Assembly: GCA_037576215.1 (NCBI GenBank) | Contig: JBANDB010000004.1 | Span: 7,006,001-7,070,000 of the forward strand | Direction: 5' to 3' | Length of the DNA stretch: 64,000 bases | DNA from: Armillaria gallica | Taxonomy: Eukaryota; Basidiomycota; Agaricomycetes; Agaricales; Physalacriaceae | In this document: positions 11,103-24,172 of the stretch, in pieces | Layout of the letters: each line of letters begins with the position of its first letter | How positions within the stretch are numbered: position 1 is the first letter of the stretch | Position numbers and translations under genes: made by a program | The notes under the pieces: model-generated | Database searches by the model: none | What the model saw: the letters and a program-made list of their open reading frames with translations, nothing else | What the model was told of the DNA's origin: nothing

Positions 11103-14100
11103 TCAAGTAAGGAGGTTCCTAGCCTCAAGGACAGAGCGAGAAGGAGCGGAGCCCAATACAATCACAAACAGGACATTAGTACCAACACAAGGCTGGTCAT
11201 TATAACTGGACCAGACACCGAGCGAGTAACCAACCATAACAAGGGTGAACGCATCAAGGTCGCGGTCAACGGTATAACGAGGCAAGGCAGTCAAATTGTC
11301 GAAGTCGGAAGGCTGGAACAAAAAATGGGACCCGGCATGGTCACAGCCATCATAAATAGGGACTAATGAAAGATCAAACATGAGACAAAACCATGCAACA
11401 CAGACTCACTGTCGTCCACGAAGCCCATCGAGCTGGCATAACCCACGCTGGGGACAGGAGAAGCAGCCTTCAACGCCTTTGGCACCGACTTCCACCTGGA
11501 AGGCATAGCCGGGGAAGACGGAACTGTTGAAGACACCATAAACACAATGAAACAGCAAAAAACAAAGTCACGCACACTTCGAGTTCTTGTTGGTTTTCCC
11601 AACAAGATCTTCCACGCGAGTGGGAAACTGAATACCGCTATCCAAAATGCAAGTGGCTTCTCCGTACAGCAGATCAAACGTAACAGCCCAGACAGTCTGA
11701 TCTCTGCGCCAAAATTGGTGAAATGGTTTGATGCGTATGCGATGCATGCGTTTGCCTCCATGAACACCAGATGCGCCTTTGTATCCTCCTGTCATCAAAA
11801 CAATAGTATTCAACAGACGACCACATCAACAAAATAAGGACATACCAATAACGGTAGAATCAAACAGGAGACATTCAGTCACAACTCCTGACATAAGACA
11901 AACAGCAGTCTCATTGGCCACGCTGGCCTTTCTGTTCATAACGGTGAGGATACCCAGAGGAGCACGGGCAGGATTGACAAATGTCCCATAATGCGAAAAG
12001 GAGAACATCTCAACGAGGGATCTTCGAACATATCAACATCCAAAGGACACGGAAAAGAAAGGAAAGTTTCATGCATGCAAGGGAGCTAATCTTGTAAAGC
12101 AAAGCTACATCATTGAAGGTGTAGTAAACTATTGTCTCATACGTATTGGGTTCAAACCCAACAGGGATGACCGGACGGAAAGGCCTGTACACCGTGAGAC
12201 AGGATACGCTACCAGTGAAATGAGCAGACGTACCTGATCAGGGCCATATTATTGTAAACCTTCAGCTGAATCAAACGTAATTCCATGAAGCGAACAAGCA
12301 TAACCCGCAACTCTGGATCATCGGGTTCAGTCAGATCCAAAGAATCGTCAATAGAATGTACAATCCTAGCAAATGCGATCAATGAGGACGGCATGTAGAA
12401 GTTGGTAGCATTGACCAGCACAACATACCTGGTCTCTGAAGACATTCTCAAGATGGGACAGGTAGCATCGACTTCTGGTGAACTGTCACGCTCAGGGGTT
12501 CTACAAAGACATGATGAGCATAACTTATTAACACAGCAGCGTGCATAGGATACACACCCGAGGAGACGGCCAATGGCATCTCGCAACTTAGCCCTGCTCA
12601 GCCGCATTATACTAGCAGCGATTCCTGACACTGCACAGCAGATGCCTGCATAAGCGCAAAATTAAAGTGAGGTAAATATAGGCCTACTAGGTGTATCAGA
12701 GGATCCACTAGCCGTGGCGGGCGATGCAGGTCCATGCTTGGAGGCCGCTCCAGCGGATGATTTTGCTCTAGATGAACTTTGCAAGGCACAGGATTCAGAT
12801 GCGACTGTGGACACATCTGACAAGCGTGCAATCAAAAATCAGCACACAAAAGAGAAACAATATGGTATGTGTCACTCACTGCCGCGTTTTTTGGGAGAAG
12901 GAGACTTGGGTGGAGTGGCCATCTGCATTACTGTGACCTCTTTGCGGGCTAAACAAGTGTGTCGTTTAACAAAAGGAGAAGAATCAAAGGATTGAAACGA
13001 CAAATATTCACCTTTGCCACACTTCTTAGCACCCAAGGAGGAGTCCGCATCCACAAGAAGAGTCTGCATCCTGACAACTACAAGTAAAGGTCAAGTTGAG
13101 GAGTCTAATCGAAAAAACGGATGTACCTTTTGATTTCGGAATGGAGGAGCCTACTCCATCAGCATCCACATCCGCATCTACTAGCATACACATAAGCAGC
13201 CAAAACCACCAGAGGGCAGATGTATACACACAGGATCGATCGGGAGCAGCGAGTACCAACGTCTTATCGAAGACGGCATCAGATTTTGAAACACTGACAT
13301 TGATATCCAGCTTCCTGTTCAAAGGAGAAGACATGTTAGAACCGCCCCTCTTGCCACCTCTTTGTCCCAGGACGGTTGCACAAGCTCTGAGCTCATGCCA
13401 GGGCAATATAGGATTGGGGTATAAATCGTCCAAATAAACTGAGGACGATTCGGCGTCATGGGAGACACTGCTGTCCGTGACCTGCACCTGCACACTAAAA
13501 CAATGGAGGCAGTAAGTATATGCGAACAACAGATACAAGACACATCTCACCTAGTCACGGTGGGATCAAGAAAATCGTCGTCGTCGGTCACCACATCACC
13601 ATGATGTCCCGAAGTGATTCTACATAACGTGAGCTATCAGATGCAAGGAAGAAAGAGGGTAAGCATCCTACATACAACAAATCCACATATTTCCCCTTCT
13701 CGGTCTTGACCGACACGCGCCTAGAGAGAACACGGTCAGTTCAAAATAACACATCATTTGAAATAGAACACTCATGCAGAACACTTTGAAATGTTGGCAC
13801 CAGGTAAGTCAACAGAACCATCATCATTCACGTCACTCAATGCAGACCCATCATCTTCCTCATCACCTGAATCAATGTGACCCCCCGGTGTGACACCGAC
13901 ACTATCAGCATCACGCCCGCTATCCGCTTCCCAGTCCACCTTCATATTATCAGCAGCAGAATATATGGAGCTAATAAACACATCAAAAATGGTCGACGGA
14001 AACAACACAGAAGTATACTGTGCATCTCCGTCACTCTCCTCCGCCTCTATGTCGACAAAGGAGGCAACCACAGGGTCGGCATCACAGTCAGATTCGTCGC

Positions 14101-14652
14101 CCACAGATGCAGCGACGATGGAAGCTATTTCATCACCAGATACATCTCCAATGCTCGGAGAGACGACTCGAGTAGCTACAGAAGACCTGCTCTGTCGGGA
14201 GCTGTAAGTCGGCACATACCATCAGGTTAGCATACAGAAAGCATAAAGACAAAAAAGAGGGTACCCATGTAATAGTAACAGCGGGCAAAAGATCTTTAGA
14301 ACAAGGGGGTGCACAAGCCTTTCCAGCGGCGACATTTCTGCCATGCCCACCAGATACTTGCAACCTACAAGCAAATGAGAAGGATACAACAAGAGGGATA
14401 CTAAGCGCACCTGCTGGTGGGGGCATCATGAACGGAAGCAGCCTTCGCCTTCTTGCAAGGGGTACCGTCGACACCAGAAGATCGGAGGACAGCAAGGCCA
14501 TCAGAAGCCACCACCGAACCCATGTCAAAAGAAGGAGAATGATCTTTGCGTTTATGGAGATGACTGCAACAAATAATCAGAGTCAGAGGGATACAAACAA
14601 CAGATATGTGGCCAACGACGGTGGGGAATACGCACGTGGATTGAGACGACAT
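11103..14652 (-). CDS. Uncharacterised multi-exon protein, acidic N-terminal half
   Basis: A chain of minus-strand exon-like segments suggests one large gene, possibly degenerate. N-terminal pieces near 14570-14400 are basic and low-complexity (HKRKDHSPSFDMG, PCKKAKAASV). The 14215-13772 segment is very acidic (VGDESDCDADPVV, IDSGDEEDDGSAL). The 13500-13380 piece contains YLDDLYPNPILPWHELRAC. The 12480-12240 piece contains RYVVLVNATNFYMPSSLIAF. A later piece reads RPVIPVGFEPNTYETIVYY (12180 down), then LGILTVMNRKASVANETAV, then RIKPFHQFWRRDQTVWAVTF. The C-terminus at 11380-11103 holds LPRYTVDRDLDAFTLVMVGY. I recall similar proteins as abundant unknowns in agaricomycetes. No catalytic motif is evident. 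Exon joins are not resolved, so whether the frame is intact is unknown. Confidence 0.38.
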
Positions 14653-14883
14653 GGTGCAGGTCAGTTAAGATGAGACAGAATATGAAGCAGGACACGATGC
14701 GAAAATGCAAATAGAGGATGCCACAATCGAGATGAGCACAATCCATATTTAAAGACTGCACAGAAACCCCAGCACATAAGTGATGGAAGAAAAAAGAAAT
14801 TGCCAGCAGACCATCATGTGCAAGGGATAACTATCCACAACACGTGATAGATAAGGCTGATTGACAATGACACGACATTAACG

Positions 14884-16148
14884 ATGTCGACATTAGACAG
14901 CGAAGATCCATACTGGAAAGCAATGAGCACCATCAAGCTGGACGGTCACCTTCATGAATCACATGGGTACCACGCACTGGAGAACGAAAATCCCCATCCC
15001 AATCACCCCCCTCCCTGCTCTCCCAAAAAACTAGGTACTAGGTCAGCAACACTAATTCAGTCACCCCTGAAATACACATTCGGAAAAGATGAACGAATTC
15101 TACAACATGGTACAAGCCAGTGAGCATGACATTACACATGCCACCGTAGCATACTGACCGACCACGCAGGAGACGTGTTGGAAATATATGCCCAAGAGAG
15201 CACAGAGATAAATGAGTTTCACCTTTGCACGATCACCAAAGTAAGCGGCAAGCACGTTCCATACCGCGATACAAGGGCTGACCACCGGCAGAACCAATCC
15301 ATGCAAAGTGTATCTCTAGAAGATGACGGATCTGGCTATGTGTGGCGACTTTTAACACAGGCGAAAAAAGACGCGGAGATGGAGGAGGTCATATTTACAG
15401 TTAACAGGATCATAAGCGGGATGGATCTGCCGCCCTTGTATAGAATTCCAAAGTGAGTGGATGCATACTGCGTGTGGGATTATTACTCACGAAGATGAAG
15501 GTCCATGTCTGATAAACCAGTGATCCTGTCACAAAAACTCACTATATCCAGGCTAGGTGCCAGCACATTCGCGGAATCAATGTTAGCACTGTGTGAGGTG
15601 AGCTTAACGGTGGAAAAAGAGTTCAAGCAAGGCACGCTCGAGCAGTGGTCACCAACGACGTTCAATGGGTTTGAAGCTATGGAAAGCACGAATAGATATT
15701 TCAGAAGAGTTCACGAGGGGGAAAACGACATAGCTCTGACTTTCCCAAAGGAAGTGGACCCCAACAGAGTGCTTCAACAACTATCCCGACTGGACCTGGC
15801 ACACACGGAAGAGAACACAGTGTGATACTTCAGAGGCAAGGTCGACAGTGATGGAAAAAGATGGTGCGTAAATATTCAACAGCCGAAATACAAGCTCTAC
15901 GAACTGATCGCAACACAAGCAGATACATGCCTGCGAAACTGCAGCTGTTCAGGATAGGAGATATAGTAGAAGCGCAAGTTACGCTGGCAGTAGTGAGGGG
16001 CAAGAAAAGTACGTTCAGAATGAAGCCGATATTGAGAGCCATAGTACTTCTAGACAAAGCATTTACCCAGGTGCGAAATTTGCAAAGCTGTACGAGCAGT
16101 TTACTAACGTCGTCATATATCCCTGTTCCGAAACCAATCGTGTTCTGA
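14884..16148 (+). pseudogene. Uncharacterised agaricomycete repeat-type protein, broken
   Basis: Plus-strand exon-like pieces are 14884-15123 (MSTLDSEDPYWKAMSTIKLD), 15175-15456 (YVWRLLTQAKKDAEMEEVIF), 15505-15825 (LTISRLGASTFAESMLALCE, RVLQQLSRLDLAHTEENTV) and 15861-16148 (RYMPAKLQLFRIGDIVEAQV). The last two match, in my recollection, a C-terminal module (VDP ... vH-EDN ... YF ... GDIVEAQVSF) common in unknown agaricomycete proteins. An in-frame TGA at 15823-15825 falls right after EENTV, and YFRGKVDSDGKRW continues in the same frame behind it, consistent with a lost CGA. A frame change follows before RYMPAK. It sits opposite to the minus-strand gene ending at 14652, with about 230 bp between them. 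Confidence 0.4.
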
Positions 16149-16399
16149 TCGCATTCGTTGACCCGAACATAGGCAGCGTTCAGAGCCAAGGCAATGGCTA
16201 TTGGTAATCAAGCAAACGGTGAAGGAAAAGGAACACGGGGCATAAAGAGGAAGATTTCGTACATCATAGACGAGGAGGAGGAAGAGACGAGGAAGAAGAG
16301 TAAACCCGGAGCAGAAGTGAACGAGGGAGCAGAAGATGAGATGATGTAATGATGTGGCAGGAAAGAACGTGATTAAATCCAGCAAGCCAGGAGTTCGGG

Positions 16400-18379
16400 A
16401 TACATATGCATAATGATATCAGTAGCTTTAGAATGTGCTCCGCTTAGTTAACAATAAGTACATTTCAAATTAAGGGAATACTTGGGGGATTCCATATATG
16501 GCACGGTTTGGCACAGCAAAGTCAGTCAGATTATTAGCCCGAAATTGCGGGCCACTACTTGCCGACATCCTGCTGGCATTTGCCTGAGGATGGCAATGCG
16601 GACATCAAAAACAACACGATAAGAAATGCCAAATTCAACATATCTATATAAGTTAGTGCAGCAACCAAGCCATAAAAGAAATAAAAATATCAGGTCATGT
16701 ATTAAAACTGCCTAGAAGGAGGCAAAATCACCAAAACAGCCCATCGCAATACCAAAGTATCATAAGTCGGAGAGTACACGCAAGACCGGAATCCAAAAAG
16801 GAAGCAAACTCACAGGATAATGATGAAGGATACAAAATGTTCCCATGATGAGGTCAGGTAGAATGCGGCAGCAAACACCGTGTTGGACAATCAAAAATCC
16901 GATCCCAGGTTGGTATAAAGACCAAAGATACCTATATTCATAGGACTCGGAAATTCTAGGTATATTCTCTCGCTCGAAGTTACAAACTAATCCTGAAGCT
17001 ATGGCGTCAAGCTGGGGGCTTGTGCGCGACTACAACGGGGGTCCGAAACTTTTACACTACAATTACACTGCGCTATTTATCTATTCTACGTCCTACAAAT
17101 TAGCAGTACCATTTTTAGTATCATTTAGGTTGCCGAGCTCCTTCGCCTGCGTCCCGTGCATGTCGCAATTATCACGCCATAGCTTGGCGCTGACTCAGGA
17201 GTCCGACTCGGGGCCAGATCCTGTCTCTGAGCGTTGCGACGTTGGTTAACATCGCTATTACATGTGTACTGACATTGGTTGCTATCTCCTCGGAGTTGCA
17301 GCCTCGCATGCGACTCTTATTTCGCTTCATAATATTCTCTGAGAGAATTCTATGGTAGTGAAGGCAACGAGCTCCTTGTCTAGGCCTTGCGCGCTTCGGC
17401 CGAAGTCAGAAGATTCGGATTTACTCGAGTTCTGACATCACAAAGTCTAGAGCTCTACGTTCCGGATCTGCCGGGCCTTGCGTGTCATAGATCAATGTTG
17501 CATGAAGTCTTAATTATCTCACAAGCGTGTCCTGTTCTATTCTTAGTGCACACGTACTATGCCCTGTCAGAGCACTTAGTGTCAAGCACTGGGACTTTAT
17601 ACCTAGTACAGCCTTTCTAGTACCGTTCCTAGGTTAAGTCATGCGCTCCACCCAGCTTTACTCTGGTAATCTCATTACTGGCATAATAAACCCTGCGCTC
17701 TTGTTGAGTTTCCTAGTGCCTTAATATCTAGACCCTGTAGCATGTATTCCCTTGTGGAAATTGCAAAATTACACGCGTAAACGCTTGCAGAGCGTGTCAC
17801 CGTATTGTACGGTTTTTGGTAACCGTTATATGGAAGATGGACTGAAGCTGATCGCATCCTAATGAACATTTATACGGCACAGTATACAGTTGTTTTGCTG
17901 CCATCACAAGCTCTTACAGATGGCCAAACAACGTTGTAAGATGGCTTGTAATTTTTCTGGCTTTTGATCTTATCTTGAGCCCCCTTTCAGAGCAAATGTA
18001 TCACACAAAATAGACATCAGCCAATTATGTCGCTTTGCCACATCACCTTCATTGCTTTCAATCCTTCACACTGACTATTCGTGGCTGTCTTATTAATTTC
18101 TCATTCATGGTCAGGGGCATGCGTGGCTTTCCTTTACTTCAATACCAGTGTGGCCTAGCTCAACATGACCTGGCAGTTGGTTGTATCATAGTATGGTTGT
18201 ATAGATGCATTTTACGGTCATTTTGTGGTCTTGAAGGCATCTGACTTGCCATCCCCTCGGCTTTAGATTATCTTCTGCATCTCTCGAGCCATACTACATT
18301 TCTAATTTTGCCAGATTTACACATCAATAACAGGGGACTTGGTTCTGTAAGTCTATATGAGTAACTCCATTTTATACTC
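16400..18379. other. Gene-poor stretch
   Basis: No coding frame with family-like motifs, no RNA gene and no obvious repeat was seen on either strand. Short frames of 60-80 codons here show no codon or motif evidence. Confidence 0.45.
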
Positions 18380-18545
18380 TGGTGCACGGTCGTCAACGGC
18401 CGTAGACAGCCGTACAGTACCCGTACCGACGCCGACAAGGCTTGAAAATTGGCCATACGGCACGGTATACGGATAATTCCGTAATTGTTTGGGACCATGG
18501 CTTTACGGCCGTATACTGTATACGGTATGGCGCGCAGCCCTAATG
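18380..18545. repeat. TACGG-rich element with hAT-MITE-like ends
   Basis: About 165 bp is packed with TACGG/CCGTA words in both orientations. The left end reads GGTGCACGGTCGTCAACGG and the right end GGTATGGCGCGCAGCCC. Read inward, both ends are variants of a GGGCTGTGCACC-like terminus followed by CGTA-rich sequence. A similar element lies at 37293-37535. No clear target-site duplication is visible, so the assignment to a non-autonomous DNA transposon is tentative. Confidence 0.35.
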
Positions 18546-18549
18546 GTGG

Positions 18550-21270
18550 CGGTGCTAAGTCGCGTGCACAGAAGGAATGTAAGGCAGAAAACTCGTCAAT
18601 TCCAAGCCAGTACTGCGACAGCGACGTTACTCCGATGGATGTGAAAGGTATTGATGCGAGTCAGTACTATTATTATAGCTGTCTGAGGGTCGACGCCATC
18701 GATACAGCTTTAAGGTGCGATGACCTCAGGGGATTAGAGTCAGATCGCCTGTTTAATGACTTGACTCGTACCGCCGGCGCAGAGGCAGTGAACTCGGGCA
18801 CTGGGGAGCAGCTATATATGTAGGCTCCTATTCGCGTGCCAGGTACACTCTGCCAAGCGCACGCACGCGTGCAATCCGCGTCTCGGAACCGATCTTGTCA
18901 AAATTCATAGCAACCAGATTGTTGTATTCAGCGTCAAAGATCTGGATATCGGCGTTCAAAGTTCAGGTGCTGATGAGAGATTATAGTGTGAACAGACTCC
19001 CTCCAGATCTACCAATAGTGCCGCAAGGATCGGGCCTCGAGATGCCCTTCAAATCCGAGAAGCTAACATCCATGCCAGATATCTTCACTGAACACCATCA
19101 ATGCCACTTGAGGCCGATCATGGCTCTGGGAGAAGTATTAAGATTCGACTCCGAGGCAAAACCACAGCAGTTGCGCAAGCCAAGAAGAATGCTCCAGCGT
19201 ATATAAGGAAAAACAAGACCTTAACAATGTTTCGCTCAATTTTAAGCGCTGTCGTCCCAAAAGAAAGTCCATCTTACTGATTTTACAGACAGAGAAGGGG
19301 CATCTTAGAATAAAATACTCCATGCCCTTGCTGAATTGCAATTGTACCTGCCCTTGCACTGGATGTCATCGTCATAATTATCATCCAGCTATAAATACCC
19401 AGAGGACGAAGACGCAGATACAGAAGGGAGGTGGGGGACATAGGTGTTGGGACTGACATGAATCAAGAGTGGCGAGGTAAGCGCAATCTACGCATAGTCA
19501 TGCACTCAGTGCGTGTATATTCAAATAAATCCGGATTCCCAGGCGATATTGTTGGTGGCTCTACGGTACTCGTTCCTCCCCTCTACTTCTACGATAGCGG
19601 ACATTGAAGCAAGCACGGAGATGAGCGATTCTTCAGGAAATGTATGTAAGCCAGAAGGCGTATAGAAAAATATGTTTAGGTCTCTGGGAATAATCTAGAG
19701 TCGATAATGAACGATGCGCCTTGAATATCACTTGCAGCAAGATGTGACGAAGCGAGTCGAGGAGGCTGCTAAGACAAATTCGAAGACATATAGACAGAGC
19801 CGAAATTCTTTAAGCATAGCCAGTCGGACGAAAATCCAGAAACCTTTCTGCTGTTCGTGGCTGAAAAGAGTTTCACGATACGTATTCACCCCCCGGCGGG
19901 ATTTCTCAACCGATGGAGCCCCTCGTATATTAATTTACAGCTATCGGTAGTCAGGTAACACTCAGAGCTGTTCAGGAGTGGACATGTCCGCCTCGGGAAA
20001 GGCTATGCATATTTGACCCTCACAACAGCGCGGGCTTCACCACACAACATAAATCAGGGAAAAATACGCATGTTGTTCAGTTACCCTCACCGATAATCTG
20101 TGCTGTTACATGACGAGGAAGTCGATTTTCCATTGCAGATGAATCTTATCAAGCTCTAATCTCTAGAGCATGGGAGGAGGGTTATTTATCATGAGAACAA
20201 GGATCCATTTTTGTCCAAATTCGGCAAAAATACGCACTCGAGGTGTATCACCAGCAGTAAGATTTCGGACCCCCCGTTGCGCGCACATCACCATTGATGA
20301 TGAACTGAAACTCCGATTTCAAGACGCTGTTCAGCCCTCGGAGTCGAATACCACCGTTCCAGCCTCCACGGGCCCGTTGCAAGTCAAGTTTAGATAACAG
20401 GCGCTTTATGGACCCCGGACAAATAAGTGGCGTCGACAGACTGGTTTCTGGTGACCGAAGAAAGATTTAATGGGGGGCGAGCACTCAACTCCGGAGATAT
20501 TTGAATCGCCTGTCACAGTACTTAATAAAATCCTCGCAGCGGGAATATCTTGCAGAAAAGAGTGATATGTCAATAGTGACGTCAAGTCTAAGCACAGAAG
20601 GATATGGGCGTAATAACGTCCAAAAAATCAGGTAGACACAAGTGGTTTTTTTTTGTTTTGGCTACAAGTTGATTATTAGTGCGCAAGTTCGCTTCTGTCC
20701 TCCCGCAAGTTAACTGAGTTTGTCTAGATAAGGTCTGGGGGTCATGAGAGGGACAAGATGCTTAAACGGGCCCATTATTTCGGCGGTTTCTCCGAGTCTT
20801 GCCTTCCTCGTTGTGGTGATCCAATCTCCTTAAGCTACCTATTCAACAACTTCACCTATTTATTCGTCCTCGATCTTCGTAACCAAACCAGAGTTCTGCA
20901 TGGATACTTCAGCAAAAGTGGCTGCAAAGAAAGGACCGACTGACCAACGTCCATGTTATTCCATCTCCCTTTCCGATTGAGCTCATATATCCAGTCAGTA
21001 GTTTCGATTTCGCTCTCATTGATGAGGCGCTCCCAAGTCGGGCAAGTGACTCTGAATGTTGTGGATGTGGGTCCTTGTGGTTGACATTTTTTCCGTTTCG
21101 ACGATGGATCCCCATTTCTCATGCGGTTTACCTTTCGAAGTTTCTCCTTTTCTGCTACTTTGGCGTCAAGTCAGGTAGACGCCTATGGGTCCAATGGTTT
21201 CAGTTCACGCTATAAAGTGGATTGTAGATAGTGCTCATGCTTTTTATCCCTCCGAATCAAATTAGGTACT
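18550..21270. other. Gene-poor stretch
   Basis: No recognised coding, RNA or repeat feature. Minus-strand 21122-20856 carries a frame of 88 codons with no motif I know. Confidence 0.4.
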
Positions 21271-21276
21271 CGACTT

Positions 21277-21432
21277 ATGTGCACTACGCAAATTAATACG
21301 TGTCCAAAGTGCCAGCGGCCGTGGCAGACGCTACATCGTTGCCCTGCGAATTGTGTCGATAATGGATTGAAACCTATCCCGTCATCTGCTCCGCGTCCAA
21401 TCCTTATATGCGCCAACTGTGTCAATAAATGA
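21277..21432 (+). CDS. Possible 51-aa CxxC zinc-ribbon-like protein
   Basis: A single-exon frame from ATG at 21277 to TGA at 21432 encodes 51 residues. Its seven cysteines include CPKC near residues 9-12, C-PAN-C near 22-26 and CANC near the C-terminus. The paired CxxC spacing suggests a small zinc-binding protein, of a kind frequent in fungi as short orphans beginning MC. The frame is short enough to arise by chance, but the cysteine pattern with only conservative residues between is unusual for the surrounding non-coding sequence. No neighbour suggests a function. No promoter feature was identified. Confidence 0.4.
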   Translation: MCTTQINTCPKCQRPWQTLHRCPANCVDNGLKPIPSSAPRPILICANCVNK

Positions 21433-22275
21433 TCATTCTAGCCTCGGTAAGGCGTCCCTTGCTGCTGACAACCACAACTTCTCATCGTTCCACCTCGTAG
21501 AACCATTCTTGCTGCCTCATGACTACTTTATTCTCTTCCACTCTGTTCAACGTTGCTCCGTTTCTCTTTGTCTCTCTTCAAGTTCTTGTCCTTGCTCCTG
21601 GATCTCTTCACATTCATTGCTCCCTTCTTGTGTCTCTTCACGGCTAACGACTACCAGTAATCTCAGTGGCTACGTTCTGACTAATGGCAAGCGCATTTTA
21701 TGACCCTGCAATCCCTTATATTTATGAAAGAATTGACAGACACGCCTCACTGAACGCCTGAAGTATCTCTACCAGCCAGTTGCGCCAATTCTATGTTCGA
21801 TTAAAATCTCCGGTATCATATTCTACAATTAATCATGCACATCATCGTTACCCACTTTAATGGTCTGTATATGACGCGTTCTTTGTCTTTTGCCTTCTCT
21901 CCTGGTGCTAGTGTAACCTCTATTCTTGCTGCTTAATCTATTACTATAAGTCGACTAAACTAAATATAGCGTAGAAAGTGTAGAGCACAAAATTACTTAC
22001 CGTGGTGTAGAAGTCGTAATTCATCCTCGATAATCCCTTGTGGCTCTTGATGGAAAATACTCTAAGAATACGCGTTTGCAATTCGTTTTTAATACGCTCT
22101 GACAGTTTCGCAATATCTTGATGTTAGCAAAAACTTTGAAGTTCTCGTGGGATTAGTCCAAGAGCACCATTCCATGCCGCTTTATAGAAGAATGGAATTC
22201 AACCTATTCAATCTCCGCTCATTCGCAATTAAGTTTGAGATCCTGTTAAGTGGTCACTAGCAATCCGTAAGTACT
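21433..22275. other. Gene-poor stretch
   Basis: AT-rich sequence with a Ser/Leu-rich plus-strand frame at 21419-21703 but no family signal. Confidence 0.35.
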
Positions 22276-22485
22276 AAATTTGAACAAATGTCTGTCTGGG
22301 TGTCGTCCCCAAATGGACGAGACCTCCTGCAGGAGGAATCAGAAACGAAAGGTAGACGACGAGAAACAAGCGTACCTGCATCACGAGAGACGAACAATAC
22401 CAATGAACCGGTGACAGGCCACTTTATGTAAAGGGTACGGGCGAAGGACCGTCGCCTGAGAGCGACCTCGTCGACTTGACGATTT
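22276..22485 (+). repeat. Dispersed repeat (pair with 40860-41009) plus module M
   Basis: 22276-22418 matches 40860-41009 in the same orientation (both contain TTGAACAAA, GTCTGTCTGGG, GACGACGAGAAACAAGCGTA and CAATGAACCGGTGACAGG), with small indels. Directly after it, 22419-22485 contains CACTTTATGTAAAGG ... GACCTCGTCGACTTGA, a shorter form of module M seen at 43670-43870 (minus) and 55960-56150 (plus). Confidence 0.6.
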
Positions 22486-22889
22486 TTCATGAGAATACAT
22501 GGCTTTCAAGGTGGAAGTATAGTACTGCAGAGGTGCATTGGCTGGAAGATGAAGGAATAGAAAAATCTCCCAGCACCAGGAACACCCAAACTCCACGACA
22601 GCTCCTGGAATTTTCTCTCAGTCGGATGGCGGTACAAAGGAATGCTGATTCTCATATCATTCGCATATACTCATGTAGATTACAGTACAAGCTAGTAATG
22701 GCCCCGAGTTTGATACACAGGTCTTAGCTCGGTCGTTACGCGTGTTGAACTGGGCGCCGGGGATTAGAATCGAGAGATTGATATAAACAATGAATGCCTA
22801 CTATCTTTATCGAAGCACAAGCAGGGCGAAACACCTAGGTTAACATTGATAGGCGAAGCCGCCCAGGAAACATTAGCCGATGATGACAA

Positions 22890-23063
22890 ATAGCACCAAA
22901 TGCCCCCGGATCGAGTTCCGAAGACTTTTCCTTTTGAACATCATCGCTGCGCTCGCTGTCGTATCCTTGCCATCCTTTCTCCCTTCTTCTCGCTATATAT
23001 GACTCTGGGATTCTCTAATGCCACCCCGTTTATCTGTTCTGTCTCATAACATTCGTCCAAAGG
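22890..23063 (+). pseudogene. Relic of the CFEM gene 5' end (promoter and signal peptide)
   Basis: The sequence resembles the upstream and signal-peptide part of the intact CFEM gene at 42397. An ATG at 22999 starts MTLGFSNATPF, compared with MSLGFSSLIPF in the intact gene, and is broken by TAA after 16 codons. At the bases GGCAGCCATCGAC (about 23055) the similarity jumps to the interior of an F-box gene (ATTGAGCATCGC...). The same jump at the same site occurs in the copy near 60500. Confidence 0.6.
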
Positions 23064-24095
23064 CAGCCATCGACATTGAGCATCGCTCATGTCACGTATG
23101 CCGACTCACATCCCGTTGGCTCACAGGCTCTCTCACGCCGCAAAACAAGAAGATTTTTATCAGATCGTCCGTTTCAGAAAATAAATTCATACCAGGATGA
23201 GAACACCGACGGCTGCTAACCGTATCCAAAGAAATCTGATCTGTCCTGACCATCTGGGACATCAGTGCATCACCCTGCAGTAGAAGCACTCCAGTCTTCG
23301 AACGGTCTCCGCAAGGCACGATCTTTGCTGGGGTGAAGCTGAACATGGACCGAGAGTCTGAAGCGAGGGTGGCGGTGTCATTGTGAGTTCTTCTCGCTCT
23401 CATAAATGATCTCTGACTTACATGGGTCGCAGAGAATTGTGTTTCTACGTCTAGATAACCACGGAATCCTGCATGAAATCCATTCCCTCGACACTGACCT
23501 CCGCCCAGTCATCCTCAGCTGTGATGTCATAGCACTTGATGCGCCTATCTCGACGACGTCGGTGACGCCCAGCACGATCACTGTCTTCAAGTTGTTTTCG
23601 CCTCGTCCACCATTCTCGTCGTCCGCTGTACATTGCCCCGCCCCAACTCATACGTGTAGCTACACACTCCTTTGGGTAGGTCGACGGCGTCAACACAACA
23701 CCGACCTCCATCCTCATGCACTCCCAAAGTGGTGGGCTTCAGAGCTAAACTCACTGGAGCTCTATTCCCTCCCCCCCTTTCTCCCAATCCTCACCAGCAG
23801 AGTATCGTCGCAACGCGGAGCCCTTCGATGTACCGACGTCATCCTCGGCAAGCGAGCTGCTATATGGATCCGCCCACACGACCGGGCCATGGTCTCGCAC
23901 TGGGAGGAACACGATGGCTGCAAGACGCTTATCACAGCTGTATTGCCCGGTCCGCTTAACCCCACCACCCAGGTCCGCGTTCGCGAGATCTGCATAAACG
24001 GCTTCAATAACTGGACCGCGTTAGATTATGACGAAGATCTCGGGAAGATCGCCGTTGGGTCTGGCTTTCGGAAGATCATGATTGTACAGCTGTAG
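23064..24095 (+). pseudogene. F-box family C-terminal part (copy F1)
   Basis: This copy lacks the N-terminal F-box. It begins with HVCRLTSRWLTGSL and carries EHRRLLTVSKEI-stop-SVLTIWDIS, where other copies have Trp, so a TGG to TGA change is likely. An intron lies near 23383-23430. The last part is well conserved: RGALRCTDVILGKRAAIWIR, AMVSHWEEHDGCKTLI and the family ending WTALDYDEDLGKIAVGS ... IMIVQL with a TAG stop at 24093-24095. In agaricomycetes this ending follows an N-terminal F-box and a beta-rich region. A tRNA-like repeat starts 78 bp downstream, as in the other copies. Confidence 0.65.
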
Positions 24096-24172
24096 TCGAA
24101 ATTTCAATATATGCTCCTTGGTGGTTTAGGACATCCACGCTATTGTGAGTGATGATAGATCTACTAGTAACC

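Noticed and set aside
11076..11366. Plus-strand frame of 96 codons
   Set aside because: The minus strand here carries the better supported segment (LPRYTVDRDLDAF, TLVMVGY).
12130..12170. Box-B-like GGGTTCAAACCC near 12150
   Set aside because: It lies within a coding-like minus-strand segment (VIPVGFEPNTYETI) and has no acceptor stem or box A.
23406..24095. 229-codon frame as an intact gene starting at 23406
   Set aside because: It is the 3' part of an F-box relic; upstream homologous sequence continues before this ATG and contains a stop.
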